A DNA stretch of 64,000 bases from Deinococcus taeanensis (lineage in GTDB: Bacteria; Deinococcota; Deinococci; Deinococcales; Deinococcaceae), in the NCBI RefSeq assembly GCF_020229735.1, contig NZ_CP083455.1, forward strand, positions 399,001 to 463,000, written 5' to 3'. A program made the translations under genes and the position numbers. Shown here one piece after another: positions 36,931-46,806 of the stretch. The notes below the pieces were generated by a model, which was given only the letters and a program-made list of their open reading frames with translations, made no database searches and had not been told where the DNA came from. Numbering within the stretch: the stretch's first letter is position 1; every line of letters begins with the position of its first letter.

Positions 36931-37647
36931 CTACTGGCCCTGCAGGATCTGCACGCTCAGCAGGGTGTCCGCGCCGGTCCCGGCGATGGGCCCGCTGCCG
37001 GAATCGTTGCGTTGCAGGCGATTCAGGACGTCCTGTCCGGCCACGACCTGTCCGAAGACCGTGTAGTTGCCGCTCAGGAAGTCCGCGGGCGCCACCGTGA
37101 TGAAGAACTGGCTGCCCTGCGAGTTCAGGCTCTGCGCGCGCGCCATGCCCAGGACCCCGGCCCGGTCGAAGCGCAGGCCGTTGAGCACTTCCGCCGGGAA
37201 CTGGTAGCCGGGCCCGCCCGTTCCCCACTGGGCGCGTCTGGAGTCCTCAGCGCTCAACGGGTCACCGCCCTGCGCCATGAACCCGTCAATCACGCGGTGA
37301 AAGCGCGTGCCGTCGTAGAAGCGGTTCAGCGCGAGGAACACGAAGTTGTTCACGGCCACCGGGGACGCCCTGGCGTACAGGTCCAGCGTGACAGTTCCCT
37401 GACTGGTGGTCAGGACCGCGCGGTACGCCCGGTTCGGGTCGATGATCCGTGGTGGGGCCGCCGGGAAGGACCGCACCGGCGTGGCCGAGCGGTACGCAAG
37501 GGCCTCGAACCTCTGCCCGGCCGGCTGGGCCGGGGGAGAGGCCGGGACGCGCGCAGCGGCGGCCACGGTGGTGGAGGGGGCGGGAGCGCACGCGGCAAGG
37601 ATGGACCCCAGCAGGGCCGCGCCGGACAGCAGAGCAGCAGAACGCAT
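36931..37647 (-). CDS. Cyclophilin-type peptidyl-prolyl isomerase, lipoprotein
   Basis: 238 residues. The signal peptide ends in a lipobox (SILAAC), so it is an envelope lipoprotein. After a Pro/Ala-rich linker, the cyclophilin domain (about 70-238) shows 'AVLTTSQGTVTLDLYA', 'PVAVNNFVFLA', 'FHRVIDGFMAQGGDP', 'GVLGMARAQSLNSQGSQFFIT' and 'YTVFGQVVAGQDVLNRL'. Arg and Phe of the active site (FHR...QFFI) are present. It probably assists folding of exported proteins. Confidence 0.92.
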   Translation of the reverse strand: MRSAALLSGAALLGSILAACAPAPSTTVAAAARVPASPPAQPAGQRFEALAYRSATPVRSFPAAPPRIIDPNRAYRAVLTTSQGTVTLDLYARASPVAVNNFVFLALNRFYDGTRFHRVIDGFMAQGGDPLSAEDSRRAQWGTGGPGYQFPAEVLNGLRFDRAGVLGMARAQSLNSQGSQFFITVAPADFLSGNYTVFGQVVAGQDVLNRLQRNDSGSGPIAGTGADTLLSVQILQGQ

Positions 37648-37709
37648 GCGCTTCAGTGTTTCATACGTCGCGTGAGAGCGGCCTGCGGGTCTCTGAAGGT
37701 GCCGGGCGG

Positions 37710-38180
37710 TTACTCCAGGGGCAGGCTGGTGGTGTACTTCTCCTGCTTGACCACGATGGTGCTCGCCGTGTTGCGCACACCGGGAATGGCGGCCAGGGTG
37801 TTCACCAGGAAATGCTGATAGGCGTCCAGGTCCGGCACAGACACCTTGAGCAGGTAGTCGATGTCCCCCAGGCACAGGAAGCATTCGAGAACCTCGGGCC
37901 GCTCCTGCATCTTCCGGGCGAATTCCTCGAAGCCGGCCTTGGTCTGCTTGTCCAGCGTGACGCGCACGATGACCATCAGTTCACGTCCCACGGTCTTGGG
38001 GTCGAGCAGGGCCACGTAGCGCTGAATGACCCCCTCTTCTTCCAGCCGCCGGACGCGCCGGAGGGTGGGGGCGGGGGTCAGGCCGATCTCGTCGGCAAGT
38101 TCGGTGTTGGGGATGCGGGCGTCCCGCTGAAGGATGCCGAGAATCTGCCGGTCGATGGCGTCAAGATCATTCTGGGACAT
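37710..38180 (-). CDS. Lrp/AsnC family transcriptional regulator
   Basis: 156 residues. An N-terminal helix-turn-helix ('LDAIDRQILGILQRDARIPNTELADEIGLTPAPTLRRVRRLEEEGVI') is followed by a RAM ligand-binding domain ('MVIVRVTLDKQ', 'VLECFLCLGDIDYLLKVSVPDLDAYQHFL'). The start at 38180 is the family-typical one. It is divergent from alanine dehydrogenase, with about 160 bp between, a classic Lrp/ald layout, so it probably controls ald in response to an amino acid. AT-rich blocks near 38185-38210 may be its sites. Confidence 0.9.
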   Translation of the reverse strand: MSQNDLDAIDRQILGILQRDARIPNTELADEIGLTPAPTLRRVRRLEEEGVIQRYVALLDPKTVGRELMVIVRVTLDKQTKAGFEEFARKMQERPEVLECFLCLGDIDYLLKVSVPDLDAYQHFLVNTLAAIPGVRNTASTIVVKQEKYTTSLPLE

Positions 38181-38342
38181 GATTGACCTTAAGATACCAT
38201 AAACGCGCAATCCTGTTGCGGCTATCCAGCCAAAAACAGCATGTGCCGGCAATCGCCGTTGCGCCTTCACCTGTTAATCTTGCGCCACAACAGCAGCAAC
38301 ACCGCCGGCAGGAGACACCTGCGTGGCCAGCGAGGTCACCCC

Positions 38343-39449
<1,107 letters not shown>

Positions 39450-39458
39450 AGCTCTGCC

Positions 39459-39494
39459 GCAGCGGCCCCCGGGAGAGCTTCCGGGGGCCGCTGC
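39459..39494 (+). terminator. Intrinsic terminator of ald
   Basis: A perfect 14-bp stem (39459-39472 with 39481-39494) with an 8-base loop. Confidence 0.8.
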
Positions 39495-39556
39495 CCCATG
39501 GGTGCCTCCATCCGCGCGGGGACCTGGCCTTCCGGTCAGGCCCGCTGCGGGCGCCG

Positions 39557-39562
39557 TACCCT
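39557..39562 (+). promoter_or_regulatory. TANNNT -10 box, probable leaderless start
   Basis: TACCCT ends 6 bases before the ABC exporter ATG; the GGAGG in between could also serve as a ribosome site. Confidence 0.4.
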
Positions 39563-39568
39563 GGAGGC

Positions 39569-41395
39569 ATGTTCTCCCGCCCTGGCCGCGCTGCTCCTCC
39601 CCTCACCCCGGACGCTCCACACGTGAAACGCGACCCGCGGCAGCTGACGCGCCTGCTTGCCTACGCCCGCCCGTACCGCGCCCTGTTCGCGGTGGGCGTG
39701 GCCGCGACCCTGCTGTCCAGCGGCCTGAACCTCGTGTTCCCCGCGCTGTTCGGCCGCCTGATCGACGCGTCCTTCCTGCGGGTGGGGAGCACCGACACCA
39801 GTCTCCTGGACCGCACCGTGCTGAGCCTGCTGGGCATTTTCGCCCTGTCCGCGCTGTTCGGAGCGCTGCAGGCGTACCTGCTCGCCCGGGTGGGGGCCGG
39901 AGTGGTCGCTGATCTGCGCCGCGCCGTGTTCACGCACCTGCTCACGCTCTCCCCCCGCTTTTTCGGTGAGCACAAGACCGGCGACCTCACCAGCCGCCTC
40001 ACCGCGGATGTGGGCACCGTGCAGGCCGTCACGAGCACCGCCCTGGCGCAGCTGGCCGCACAGAGCGTCAGCCTCGTGGGGGCCGTGGTGCTGCTCGTCA
40101 CCACCAGCGCGCGCCTGAGCCTGCTGACCCTGGCGGTCATTCCGCTGGTGATCGGCACGGCCGTCACGATCGGGCGGCGCATCCGGAAGGTGAGCCGCGA
40201 GGTCCAGGACGCCGTGGCCGGTGCGAATGCCAGCGCCGAGGAAGCCATCAGCGGCGTCCGGGTGGTGCAGAGCTTCACGGCGGAACCCACCGAGCAGCGC
40301 CGCTACGGGCAGGGGGTGACCCTCAGTTTCCTCGCGGCCCTCAGGCGGGCGCGCCTGCAGGCCCTGATGGCGGGCGTGATGAGCTTCCTGACCTTCGGGG
40401 CGCTGGCCGTGGTGCTGTGGTACGGCGGGCGGCAGGTCATGGCGGGCGCCATGACCCCCGGGAACCTCGTGACGTTCCTGATCTACGCCCTGCAGGTGGG
40501 CGGCACGGTGGCGGCCCTGACCGGCATTTTCAATCAGTTTCAGGAGGCGCTGGGCGCCTCGGGCCGCATCTTCGAACTGCTGGATGAGCGCAGCGATCTG
40601 CCCGAGCCGGCCGCTCCTGCCCCCCTGCGGCGCGCGGAGGGCCGCGTCCGGTTCGAGGCGGTGCAGTTCGCGTACGAGGGCCGGGCCGTGCTGCGCGACG
40701 TGACACTGGACGTCCCGGCCGGGCAGGTCGTGGCGCTCGTCGGGCCCAGCGGGGCAGGGAAGACCACCCTCGTGAACCTGATTCCGCGGTTCTGGGACGT
40801 GACCGGCGGCACGCTGCGCGTGGACGGCCGGGACGTCCGCGAGTACGCCCTGACGGACCTGCGCGCCCAGGTGGGGCTGGTGCCGCAGGAAACCCTGCTG
40901 TTTTCCGGCACGGTGCGCGAGAACATCCTGTACGGACGGCCCGGCGCCACCGACACGGACGTGGAGGCCGCGGCGCGCGCCGCAAACGCGCACGAGTTCA
41001 TCACGGCTTTCGAGCGCGGGTACGACACGGTCGTGGGTGAGCGGGGCGTGAAACTCTCCGGCGGGCAGCGCCAGCGCGTGGCGATCGCCCGGGCCCTGCT
41101 GAAAGACCCACGCATCCTGATTCTCGACGAGGCCACCAGCGCGCTCGACAACGAGTCCGAAGCGCTCGTGCAGGCGGCCCTTGACCGTCTGATGCAGGGC
41201 CGCACCACCTTCGTGATCGCCCACCGCCTCAGCACCATCCGCGGCGCAGACCGCATCCTCGTCATGGACGGCGGCCGGATCCTGGAGGACGGCCCGCACG
41301 CCCAGCTGGTCGCCACAGGCGGCCTGTACCGCGACCTGTATGAACTGCAGTTCCGCGCCGAGCAGGAAGGCCGCGCTGAACTCATTCAGCGCTGA
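39569..41395 (+). CDS. ABC exporter, fused permease and ATPase (MsbA/LmrA type)
   Basis: 608 residues. The six-helix transmembrane domain spans about 30-340, with the conserved 'FFGEHKTGDLTSRLTADVGTVQ' coupling segment. The nucleotide-binding domain (about 365-600) has Walker A GPSGAGKTT (Lys398), the Q-loop 'LVPQETLLFSGTVRENI', signature 'LSGGQRQR', Walker B 'ILILDEATSALDNES' and H-loop 'IAHRLSTIRGADRI'. It works as a homodimer exporting lipids, drugs or peptides; the substrate is unknown. A fragment related to its C-terminus lies at 15838-15966. Confidence 0.93.
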   Translation: MFSRPGRAAPPLTPDAPHVKRDPRQLTRLLAYARPYRALFAVGVAATLLSSGLNLVFPALFGRLIDASFLRVGSTDTSLLDRTVLSLLGIFALSALFGALQAYLLARVGAGVVADLRRAVFTHLLTLSPRFFGEHKTGDLTSRLTADVGTVQAVTSTALAQLAAQSVSLVGAVVLLVTTSARLSLLTLAVIPLVIGTAVTIGRRIRKVSREVQDAVAGANASAEEAISGVRVVQSFTAEPTEQRRYGQGVTLSFLAALRRARLQALMAGVMSFLTFGALAVVLWYGGRQVMAGAMTPGNLVTFLIYALQVGGTVAALTGIFNQFQEALGASGRIFELLDERSDLPEPAAPAPLRRAEGRVRFEAVQFAYEGRAVLRDVTLDVPAGQVVALVGPSGAGKTTLVNLIPRFWDVTGGTLRVDGRDVREYALTDLRAQVGLVPQETLLFSGTVRENILYGRPGATDTDVEAAARAANAHEFITAFERGYDTVVGERGVKLSGGQRQRVAIARALLKDPRILILDEATSALDNESEALVQAALDRLMQGRTTFVIAHRLSTIRGADRILVMDGGRILEDGPHAQLVATGGLYRDLYELQFRAEQEGRAELIQR

Positions 41396-41475
41396 GGCAC
41401 CCGGAGGGGCCACCCCCCCCGTTCTGAAGGTCCTTCCGGCGCACCTCACACGCCGCCGCGCCTGCTCAGGGCAGA

Positions 41476-42378
41476 ATGCCGGGCATGGAACAGCGGGATT
41501 TCGGCCACACCGGACTGCGCGTGAGCGTCCTGGGCCTGGGCGCCGGGCAGGTCGGCGCGGAGCACCTGAGTGAAGACGAGGCCGGCACCCTCCTCAACCG
41601 TGCCGTGGACCGCGGCGTGACCCTGGTGGACACCGCCCGCGGCTACGGCCTGAGTGAGGAACGCATCGGGCGGCACCTGTCGTACCGGCGGCACGATTTC
41701 ATCCTGAGCAGCAAGGGCGGCTACGACGCCGAGGGCGCCGAGGACTGGACGCCGCAGGCGGTCCGCCTGGGCATCGAGCAGGCCCTGACCCGTATGCGCT
41801 GCGACTGGATCGACATCTTCCACCTTCACTCCTGCCCGGCCGACACGCTGCGCCGCGAGGACCTGCTGGGCGCGCTCGACGACGCCCGCAGCAGCGGGTT
41901 GATCCGCGTGGCCGCGTACAGCGGCGAGAACGAGGCGCTGGCCTGGGCCGTACAGTGTGGGCGCTTCGGGAGCATCGAGACCAGCGTGAACCTCGCCGAC
42001 CAGTGGAGCCGCCGCCAGCTGATCGGCCCGGCGAACGAGCGCGGCCTGGGCGTGATCGCCAAGCGGCCCATCGCGAATGCCGCCTGGCAGTTCAAGGAGC
42101 GCCCCACGGGCGAGTACGCCGAGACGTACTGGGAACGGCTGCGGACCCTGAACCTGGACGCCGCGCGGCAGGAGGCCGGACTGGACTGGCTGACCTTCGC
42201 GCTGCGCTTCGCGGCCTACACGCCCGGCGTGCACAGCGCCATCGTGGGCACCGCCAGCATCGAGAACCTGGAACGCAACGTGCGGGTCGTGCAGGAAGGC
42301 CCGCTGCCCATCGACCTGCTCACGCACGTCGAAGCCGCGTGGCACGAGCACGGCCTGACCTGGGGCGGCGAGGTCTGA
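41476..42378 (+). CDS. Aldo/keto reductase family protein
   Basis: 300 residues (297 if ATG 41485 is used). '[19 protein letters not shown]' at the N-terminus, '[21 protein letters not shown]' with the catalytic Asp/Tyr, '[11 protein letters not shown]' with Lys, and 'DIFHLHSC' with His give a complete AKR tetrad. It is expected to be an NADPH-dependent carbonyl or sugar reductase. It overlaps closely with the start of the downstream PBP gene region (45 bases apart). Confidence 0.9.
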   Translation: MPGMEQRDFGHTGLRVSVLGLGAGQVGAEHLSEDEAGTLLNRAVDRGVTLVDTARGYGLSEERIGRHLSYRRHDFILSSKGGYDAEGAEDWTPQAVRLGIEQALTRMRCDWIDIFHLHSCPADTLRREDLLGALDDARSSGLIRVAAYSGENEALAWAVQCGRFGSIETSVNLADQWSRRQLIGPANERGLGVIAKRPIANAAWQFKERPTGEYAETYWERLRTLNLDAARQEAGLDWLTFALRFAAYTPGVHSAIVGTASIENLERNVRVVQEGPLPIDLLTHVEAAWHEHGLTWGGEV

Positions 42379-42422
42379 GCCCGCCTGGCCCTCCGCTGCC
42401 GACCGCCCCCAGGCTGGGCCGC

Positions 42423-43817
42423 GTGCGCCGCGCCGCGCTGATCCCCCTGCTGCTGCTGCCGCTGGCCGGCGCGCAGGACCGCCCGGCCGGAGGTGCGCAG
42501 CCGGGCGACGTGCACCTGACGCGCGACCCTGGCCTGAGTGCCGGCGCGCGCGCCGCTCTGCATAGCCTCCCCGTCGGCGTGCAGGTGGGCATCCTGGTGC
42601 AGGACCTCCGCACCCGGCAGGTGCTGGAAGCGGCCCTGCCGGACCGGGGGTTCATTCCCGCGAGCACCACGAAACTTGTCACGGCCGCCAGCGTGCTCGA
42701 CGAACGGGGCGGCGCAGGCGGGTGGTGGAGCGCGGAACTGACCGTGCCCGCCGCGCAGGAGGGGCGCCCCAGCGTCAAGGCCATCACCCTGCGCGGCAGC
42801 GGAGACCCCACCCTGGAAGCCACCACCGGCCCGTACAGTCTGCGGGTCCTGGCGCGGCAGGCGTACGCCCGGGGCCTGCGGCAGGTGGGCGAGGTGCGCG
42901 TGGACGACCAGTCATTCGACGTGGACAGCTGGGCGGCCCCGCCCCTGGGTGCGCCCATGACAGCCGTTCGCCTGGCCGGGTGGCACGACGCGCCGCCCGC
43001 CACGGCCGGGGAGGCCCGGGCGCGCCTGGCGGCCGAACTGGTTGCGCAGCTGCGTGCCGCCGGCGTGAAGGTCACGCGCGACCAGCCGGGACGCGCCGCC
43101 GCGTGGCAGCCGTTCGTGCCGCCCGAGCGGACCGACAAGCAGGGCCGGCCGCTGCCGCCGGACCCTTTCGTGCCGCCCGGGCGGCGGCCGGAACAGGGGG
43201 TCGCGAGCGTGCGCAGCGCCAGCCCGGCGCAGGCCCTGGCCGCCACCCTGTGGCCCAGTGACAACCTGCGCGCCGAGGAACTCCTGGCGACGCTGGCCCA
43301 TCCGCCCGGCGGGACCGGCACGCGGCCGGGCGCCCTGGCGCGCGAACGGGCGTACCTGCAGCGCATCGGCGCGGACCTCAGCGAGGTGGTGCTGAACGAC
43401 GGCAGCGGCCTGAGCCGCGGGAACCGGCTCAGCGCGCGCGTGCTCGTGCAGCTGCTGCGCGTGCAGTACGACCTGCCGCACCCCCTGGCGGGGCACCGCG
43501 GCCTGCCCGGCGCGCTGTACCTCGCGCGCGGCAACGCGTTTATTGAGGCGCTCCCGCAGGCCGGGACAGGCGAGAACGTCCCCGCACACGACGGGCGGGG
43601 CGGCACTCTGGCGCTGCGGCTGCGCGGCGCGGACCTCGACGTTCGCGCCAAGACCGGCACGCTGCCCGGCGTGAGTGCCCTGGCCGGGTACGTGACCGGC
43701 CGCAGCGGGCACCCCCTGGCCTTCGCGGTTCTCATGAACGGCCCGCAGGACACCTCCATTCTGACCCTGCGGGCCGTGCAGGATGACCTGATTCGCGCCG
43801 TTGCCCAGGCCCACTGA
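42423..43817 (+). CDS. dacB: D-alanyl-D-alanine carboxypeptidase/endopeptidase (PBP4, S13 family)
   Basis: 464 residues from GTG 42423. Signal peptide about 1-18 (LLLLPLAGA). Active-site motifs: S-x-x-K as Ser81-Thr-Thr-Lys84, S-x-N in the equivalent region '[12 protein letters not shown]', and KTG in '[19 protein letters not shown]'. Its size and insertions between the first and second motif fit class C low-molecular-weight PBPs. It trims or cleaves peptidoglycan cross-links outside the membrane. Confidence 0.9.
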   Translation: MRRAALIPLLLLPLAGAQDRPAGGAQPGDVHLTRDPGLSAGARAALHSLPVGVQVGILVQDLRTRQVLEAALPDRGFIPASTTKLVTAASVLDERGGAGGWWSAELTVPAAQEGRPSVKAITLRGSGDPTLEATTGPYSLRVLARQAYARGLRQVGEVRVDDQSFDVDSWAAPPLGAPMTAVRLAGWHDAPPATAGEARARLAAELVAQLRAAGVKVTRDQPGRAAAWQPFVPPERTDKQGRPLPPDPFVPPGRRPEQGVASVRSASPAQALAATLWPSDNLRAEELLATLAHPPGGTGTRPGALARERAYLQRIGADLSEVVLNDGSGLSRGNRLSARVLVQLLRVQYDLPHPLAGHRGLPGALYLARGNAFIEALPQAGTGENVPAHDGRGGTLALRLRGADLDVRAKTGTLPGVSALAGYVTGRSGHPLAFAVLMNGPQDTSILTLRAVQDDLIRAVAQAH

Positions 43818-43844
43818 GCGGCAGCGCGGGGGAAGCGCGGGCCC

Positions 43845-43864
43845 CGCCGCCGGGGGAGGCGGCG
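43845..43864 (+). terminator. Short GC hairpin after the PBP4 gene
   Basis: A 7-bp stem (43845-43851 with 43858-43864) and a 6-base loop, 28 bases after the stop codon; no T-run. Confidence 0.45.
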
Positions 43865-43893
43865 CCGTTCACTCAGCCTTTCAGTGAATCCTC

Positions 43894-43899
43894 TAGACT
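43894..43899 (+). promoter_or_regulatory. TANNNT -10 box, probable leaderless start
   Basis: TAGACT ends 7 bases before GTG 43907, placing transcription start at the rdgB start codon. Confidence 0.55.
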
Positions 43900-43906
43900 T
43901 GAGGGC

Positions 43907-44524
43907 GTGATGACTGACGGGGGCATGAAAGTGGTACTGGCGACCAGCAACGCCGGGAAGATCCGGGAGATCGAGGAGGCCCTGCAGGACCTCGGCTGGA
44001 CGCTCAGCCCTCTGGGGCCGCTGCCCCTGCCAGAGGAGACGGGTGCGACCTACGAGGAGAACGCGGCGCTGAAAGCCTGCGCGGCGGCTGTCATGCTGAA
44101 CGCGCCCGCCCTGGCCGACGACAGCGGCATTGAGATAGAGGCGCTCGGCGGCGAGCCCGGCGTGTACTCCGCCCGTTACGGCAACCGCGAAAGCGACATG
44201 GAACGCAACGTGTACGTCCTGGAGAAACTCCGCGGGGAGAAGAACCGCCGCGCGAAATTCGTCTCCGTGGTGATTCTCGCCTACCCGGACGGGCACCTTG
44301 AAACGTACCGCGGTGAACTGCACGGCACGCTGCTCGAAGGCCCGCGCGGTGCGAACGGCTTCGGATACGACCCGCTGTTCGTGCCAGACGGAGACACCCG
44401 CACCCTGGCCGAGATGACTGTGGAGGAAAAGCGCGCCGTGAGCCACCGCGGCCGCGCCCTCGCCGCCCTGCGGGAAGCGCACCGCCAGGGCCTACCGGAG
44501 CGCGAGACGACACCCATCGTCTGA
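43907..44524 (+). CDS. rdgB: XTP/dITP pyrophosphatase (Ham1/RdgB)
   Basis: 205 residues from GTG 43907; ATG at 43910 or 43925 (MKVVLATSN) are alternatives, and the -10 box position favours 43907. Motifs: 'VLATSNAGKIREIEEAL', 'ALADDSGIEIEALGGEPGVYSARY', 'GPRGANGFGYDPLFVPDG' and 'KRAVSHRGRAL'. It removes ITP, dITP and XTP from the nucleotide pool, preventing base misincorporation. Confidence 0.94.
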   Translation: MMTDGGMKVVLATSNAGKIREIEEALQDLGWTLSPLGPLPLPEETGATYEENAALKACAAAVMLNAPALADDSGIEIEALGGEPGVYSARYGNRESDMERNVYVLEKLRGEKNRRAKFVSVVILAYPDGHLETYRGELHGTLLEGPRGANGFGYDPLFVPDGDTRTLAEMTVEEKRAVSHRGRALAALREAHRQGLPERETTPIV

Positions 44525-44535
44525 CCTGCCTGGCT

Positions 44536-44562
44536 GCGGCCCGCGCCACCGGCGCGGGCCGC
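44536..44562 (+). terminator. Intrinsic terminator of rdgB
   Basis: A perfect 12-bp stem (44536-44547 with 44551-44562) and a 3-base loop, 11 bases after the stop codon. Confidence 0.75.
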
Positions 44563-44589
44563 ACCTCTGTATTCAGACCCCGCTTTCTT

Positions 44590-45115
44590 CATATCGCGGG
44601 TCGCGCCGCCGTTGCTGCTCAGCCTGCTTTCTATGGCGGGTGGTATGGGTGTCGCCCGGAACGCGCTGGCCGGGCTGATCGGCCGATCACCAGACTCACC
44701 ACTGATGCGCCAGTACTGGCCCGCGCGTGGCATCCATGGTGCGCCAGGAGGAGGGCAGCGCCGAGGCGGCTCTGGTCCACCTAGTGTACGGGTCCGCCGA
44801 AAGGCACGCGCCAGCCCGGCGCACCCGCGCGGCCCTGAGCGAGGCAGTGCACTGGGACCATGGGGGTTGGCCGTAGAGCGCTGTACGGCGCCCACGCCGG
44901 GCGCGGTAACCTCGGCAGGGACTTGACGCTCGGCGTGGGATTATGGGCGCTGACTGACGAAGGCCTGGTGCCACTGCTGGGGTTGCAGGATAGTCTGGCA
45001 GTTCCGCGCGTGGGCATGCCAATCGCCTGGGCACGCACGTGGCCCACGGCTGGCGCTTGGCGTGACGGTCCTGCTGCTGGCCGCCGCGCTGCCCAAGGAC
45101 GCAAGGAAAGCCTGA
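44590..45115 (+). pseudogene. Frameshifted multi-pass membrane protein (DUF1440/YagU-like)
   Basis: No single frame covers the region, but three frames in turn give one protein-like path. Piece 1 (about 44735-44875) reads 'SAEAALVHLVYGSAERHAPA...ALSEAVHWDHGG'. Piece 2 (about 44866-45040) reads 'RRALYGAHAGRGNL', 'LTLGVGLWALTDEGLVPLLGLQDS'. Piece 3 (about 45054-45115) reads 'LALGVTVLLLAAALPKDARKA' and stops at TGA 45113. ALYGA, LWALTDE-LVP-LGL and a C-terminal hydrophobic helix recall DUF1440 membrane proteins. The first shift lies near a G5 run at 44862. A decayed gene. Confidence 0.55.
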
Positions 45116-45207
45116 ACGGGGGCAAGGGCTGGTTTCGACCACTGGTATTGGTCGCCGCTGCATAGGGAGGGCTGCTCCGTGGCGCCGGGTAGCCTGCGGG
45201 CTGTCGG

Positions 45208-45651
45208 TCAGCTCTGGGCGTGTTCGCGGACGTCGTTCTTCAGGCGCATCAGGATGGCGCCCATGCCGCGCAGGCGCATGGGGGTGATCAGTTCGGTCAG
45301 GCCCATGTCCATGTAGAACTGATCGGGGATGTTCAGGATGTCCTGGGGGCGCGCGCCGTCCAGCGCCTCGTGAAGGATGCCGGCGTACCCGCGCACGGTG
45401 GGCGCTTCCTCGGGCACCTTGAAGAACAGGTGCATGCCGCCCTGATCGTCCTGTTCAGTCACCAGGAAGAACGGGCTGGTGCACTCGGGCACAGGTTGCA
45501 GGAATTCCGGGTGCTCCAGGTACTTCTCGGGCAGCCCGGGAAGTTTCTTGCTGTATTCCAGGAGGGCCTGCAGGCGCAGGGTCTTGGGGGCACTGCGGAA
45601 CATGCTCACGATGTTCTGAAGTTTCTCGGGGAGGGGCGCGGCGTCGCTCAT
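45208..45651 (-). CDS. sufE: SufE-family sulfur acceptor protein
   Basis: 147 residues. The SufE core is clear: 'KTLRLQALLEYSKKLPGLPE', the sulfur-accepting Cys57 in 'VPECTSPFF' (usual form V-x-GC-x-S), 'GYAGILHEALDGARPQDIL' and 'GLTELITPMRLRGMGAILMRLK'. SufE passes persulfide sulfur from a cysteine desulfurase to the Fe-S assembly machinery. The start at 45651 is used because upstream sequence is unrelated. It is divergent from the rhodanese, with a shared intergenic inverted repeat. Confidence 0.9.
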   Translation of the reverse strand: MSDAAPLPEKLQNIVSMFRSAPKTLRLQALLEYSKKLPGLPEKYLEHPEFLQPVPECTSPFFLVTEQDDQGGMHLFFKVPEEAPTVRGYAGILHEALDGARPQDILNIPDQFYMDMGLTELITPMRLRGMGAILMRLKNDVREHAQS

Positions 45652-45702
45652 GGCTGTCACTGTAGCGTCCTGCCCTGGAGGGGAATGCAGTCCCCTGTCC
45701 AG

Positions 45703-45719
45703 TTGACCTCTTTGGTCAA
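45703..45719. promoter_or_regulatory. Inverted repeat between sufE and the rhodanese gene
   Basis: TTGACC and GGTCAA, separated by 5 bases, form an operator-like palindrome in the divergent intergenic region. A TACAAT at 45737-45742 could be the -10 of the rhodanese gene, but the spacing to TTGGTC (19 bases) is loose. Confidence 0.5.
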
Positions 45720-45788
45720 TAAGTCTGGAATCAGGGTACAATCCTGGGGTAACAATACGCATCACCCCTCAGCACAGGAGGCACCACC

Positions 45789-46652
45789 ATGGACTACGCG
45801 AAAGACGTACTGGTCAACACCGACTGGGTGCAGGACAACCTGAACACCCCCGGCATCCGCCTGATCGAAGTGGACGAAGACATCCTCCTCTACGACACCG
45901 GGCACGCCCCGGGCGCCGTGAAGGTCGACTGGCAGCAGGACTTCTGGCACCCCGTGGAACGCGACTTCATCACCCCGGAAGAAGTCAGCGCCCTGCTGGG
46001 CCGACTGGGCATCAAGGAGAACGACACCATCGTGCTGTACGGCGACAAGAGCAACTGGTGGGCGGCCTACGCCTACTGGTTCCTGTCGTACAGCGGCGTG
46101 AAGAACCCCCTGAAACTCATGAACGGTGGGCGCCAGAAATGGGTCGCTGAGGGTCGCCCCACCACCACCGACGCCCCCAGCATCGAGCCGGGCAGCTACC
46201 CCGCCCTGACCCGCGACGAGAGCCTGCGTGCCTTCCGCGACGAAGTCAGGGCCCACCTGGAAAGCGTCCGCGGCGGTACCGGCGCCCTGGTGGACGTCCG
46301 CAGCCCCGACGAGTTCAGCGGCAAGGTGACCCACATGCCCAACTACCCGCAGGAAGGCGTGCTGCGCGGCGGGCACATCCCCGGCGCCCGCTCGATCCCC
46401 TGGGCAAAAGCCACCAACGAGGACGGCACCTTCAAAAGCGCCGACGAACTCAAGGCCCTGTACGAAGGGGAAGGCGTCACGCCTGACAAGGACGTCATCG
46501 CGTACTGCCGCATCGCCGAACGCAGCAGCCACAGCTGGTTCGTGCTGCGCGAACTGCTGGGCTACCCCAACGTGCGCAACTACGACGGCAGCTGGACCGA
46601 ATGGGGCAACGCCGTGGGCCTGCCCATCGAGAAAACCTACAGCGAGGCGTAA
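45789..46652 (+). CDS. Thiosulfate/3-mercaptopyruvate sulfurtransferase (two-domain rhodanese)
   Basis: 287 residues in two rhodanese domains. The N-terminal inactive domain has '[26 protein letters not shown]'. The C-terminal catalytic domain has '[14 protein letters not shown]', '[12 protein letters not shown]' and the active-site loop Cys240 in '[15 protein letters not shown]'. The loop CRIAERSS is of the bacterial thiosulfate sulfurtransferase type. AGGAGG is 7 bases upstream of the ATG. It is divergent from sufE, so both may feed sulfur into Fe-S or thiol modification. Confidence 0.93.
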   Translation: MDYAKDVLVNTDWVQDNLNTPGIRLIEVDEDILLYDTGHAPGAVKVDWQQDFWHPVERDFITPEEVSALLGRLGIKENDTIVLYGDKSNWWAAYAYWFLSYSGVKNPLKLMNGGRQKWVAEGRPTTTDAPSIEPGSYPALTRDESLRAFRDEVRAHLESVRGGTGALVDVRSPDEFSGKVTHMPNYPQEGVLRGGHIPGARSIPWAKATNEDGTFKSADELKALYEGEGVTPDKDVIAYCRIAERSSHSWFVLRELLGYPNVRNYDGSWTEWGNAVGLPIEKTYSEA

Positions 46653-46665
46653 CGCCCGCTGCTCC

Positions 46666-46700
46666 GTGCGCCCCCCGGCTCCTGCTGCCGGGGGGCGCAC
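46666..46700 (+). terminator. Intrinsic terminator of the rhodanese gene
   Basis: A perfect 13-bp stem (46666-46678 with 46688-46700) and a 9-base loop. Confidence 0.8.
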
Positions 46701-46806
46701 CCATGATGCGGCCCTGACCGCCAGCACGCACAGTATGCTGCGCTGCACGTCCTGAACTCCCCTGCGGGACCACGCGTCCGGTCAGCGGACTCTGGAGGCC
46801 ACACCT

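Noticed and set aside
42320..44482. 720-codon minus-strand open frame opposite the PBP4 and rdgB genes
   Set aside because: Arg/Ser/Pro-rich antisense translation without motifs; both sense genes are certain.
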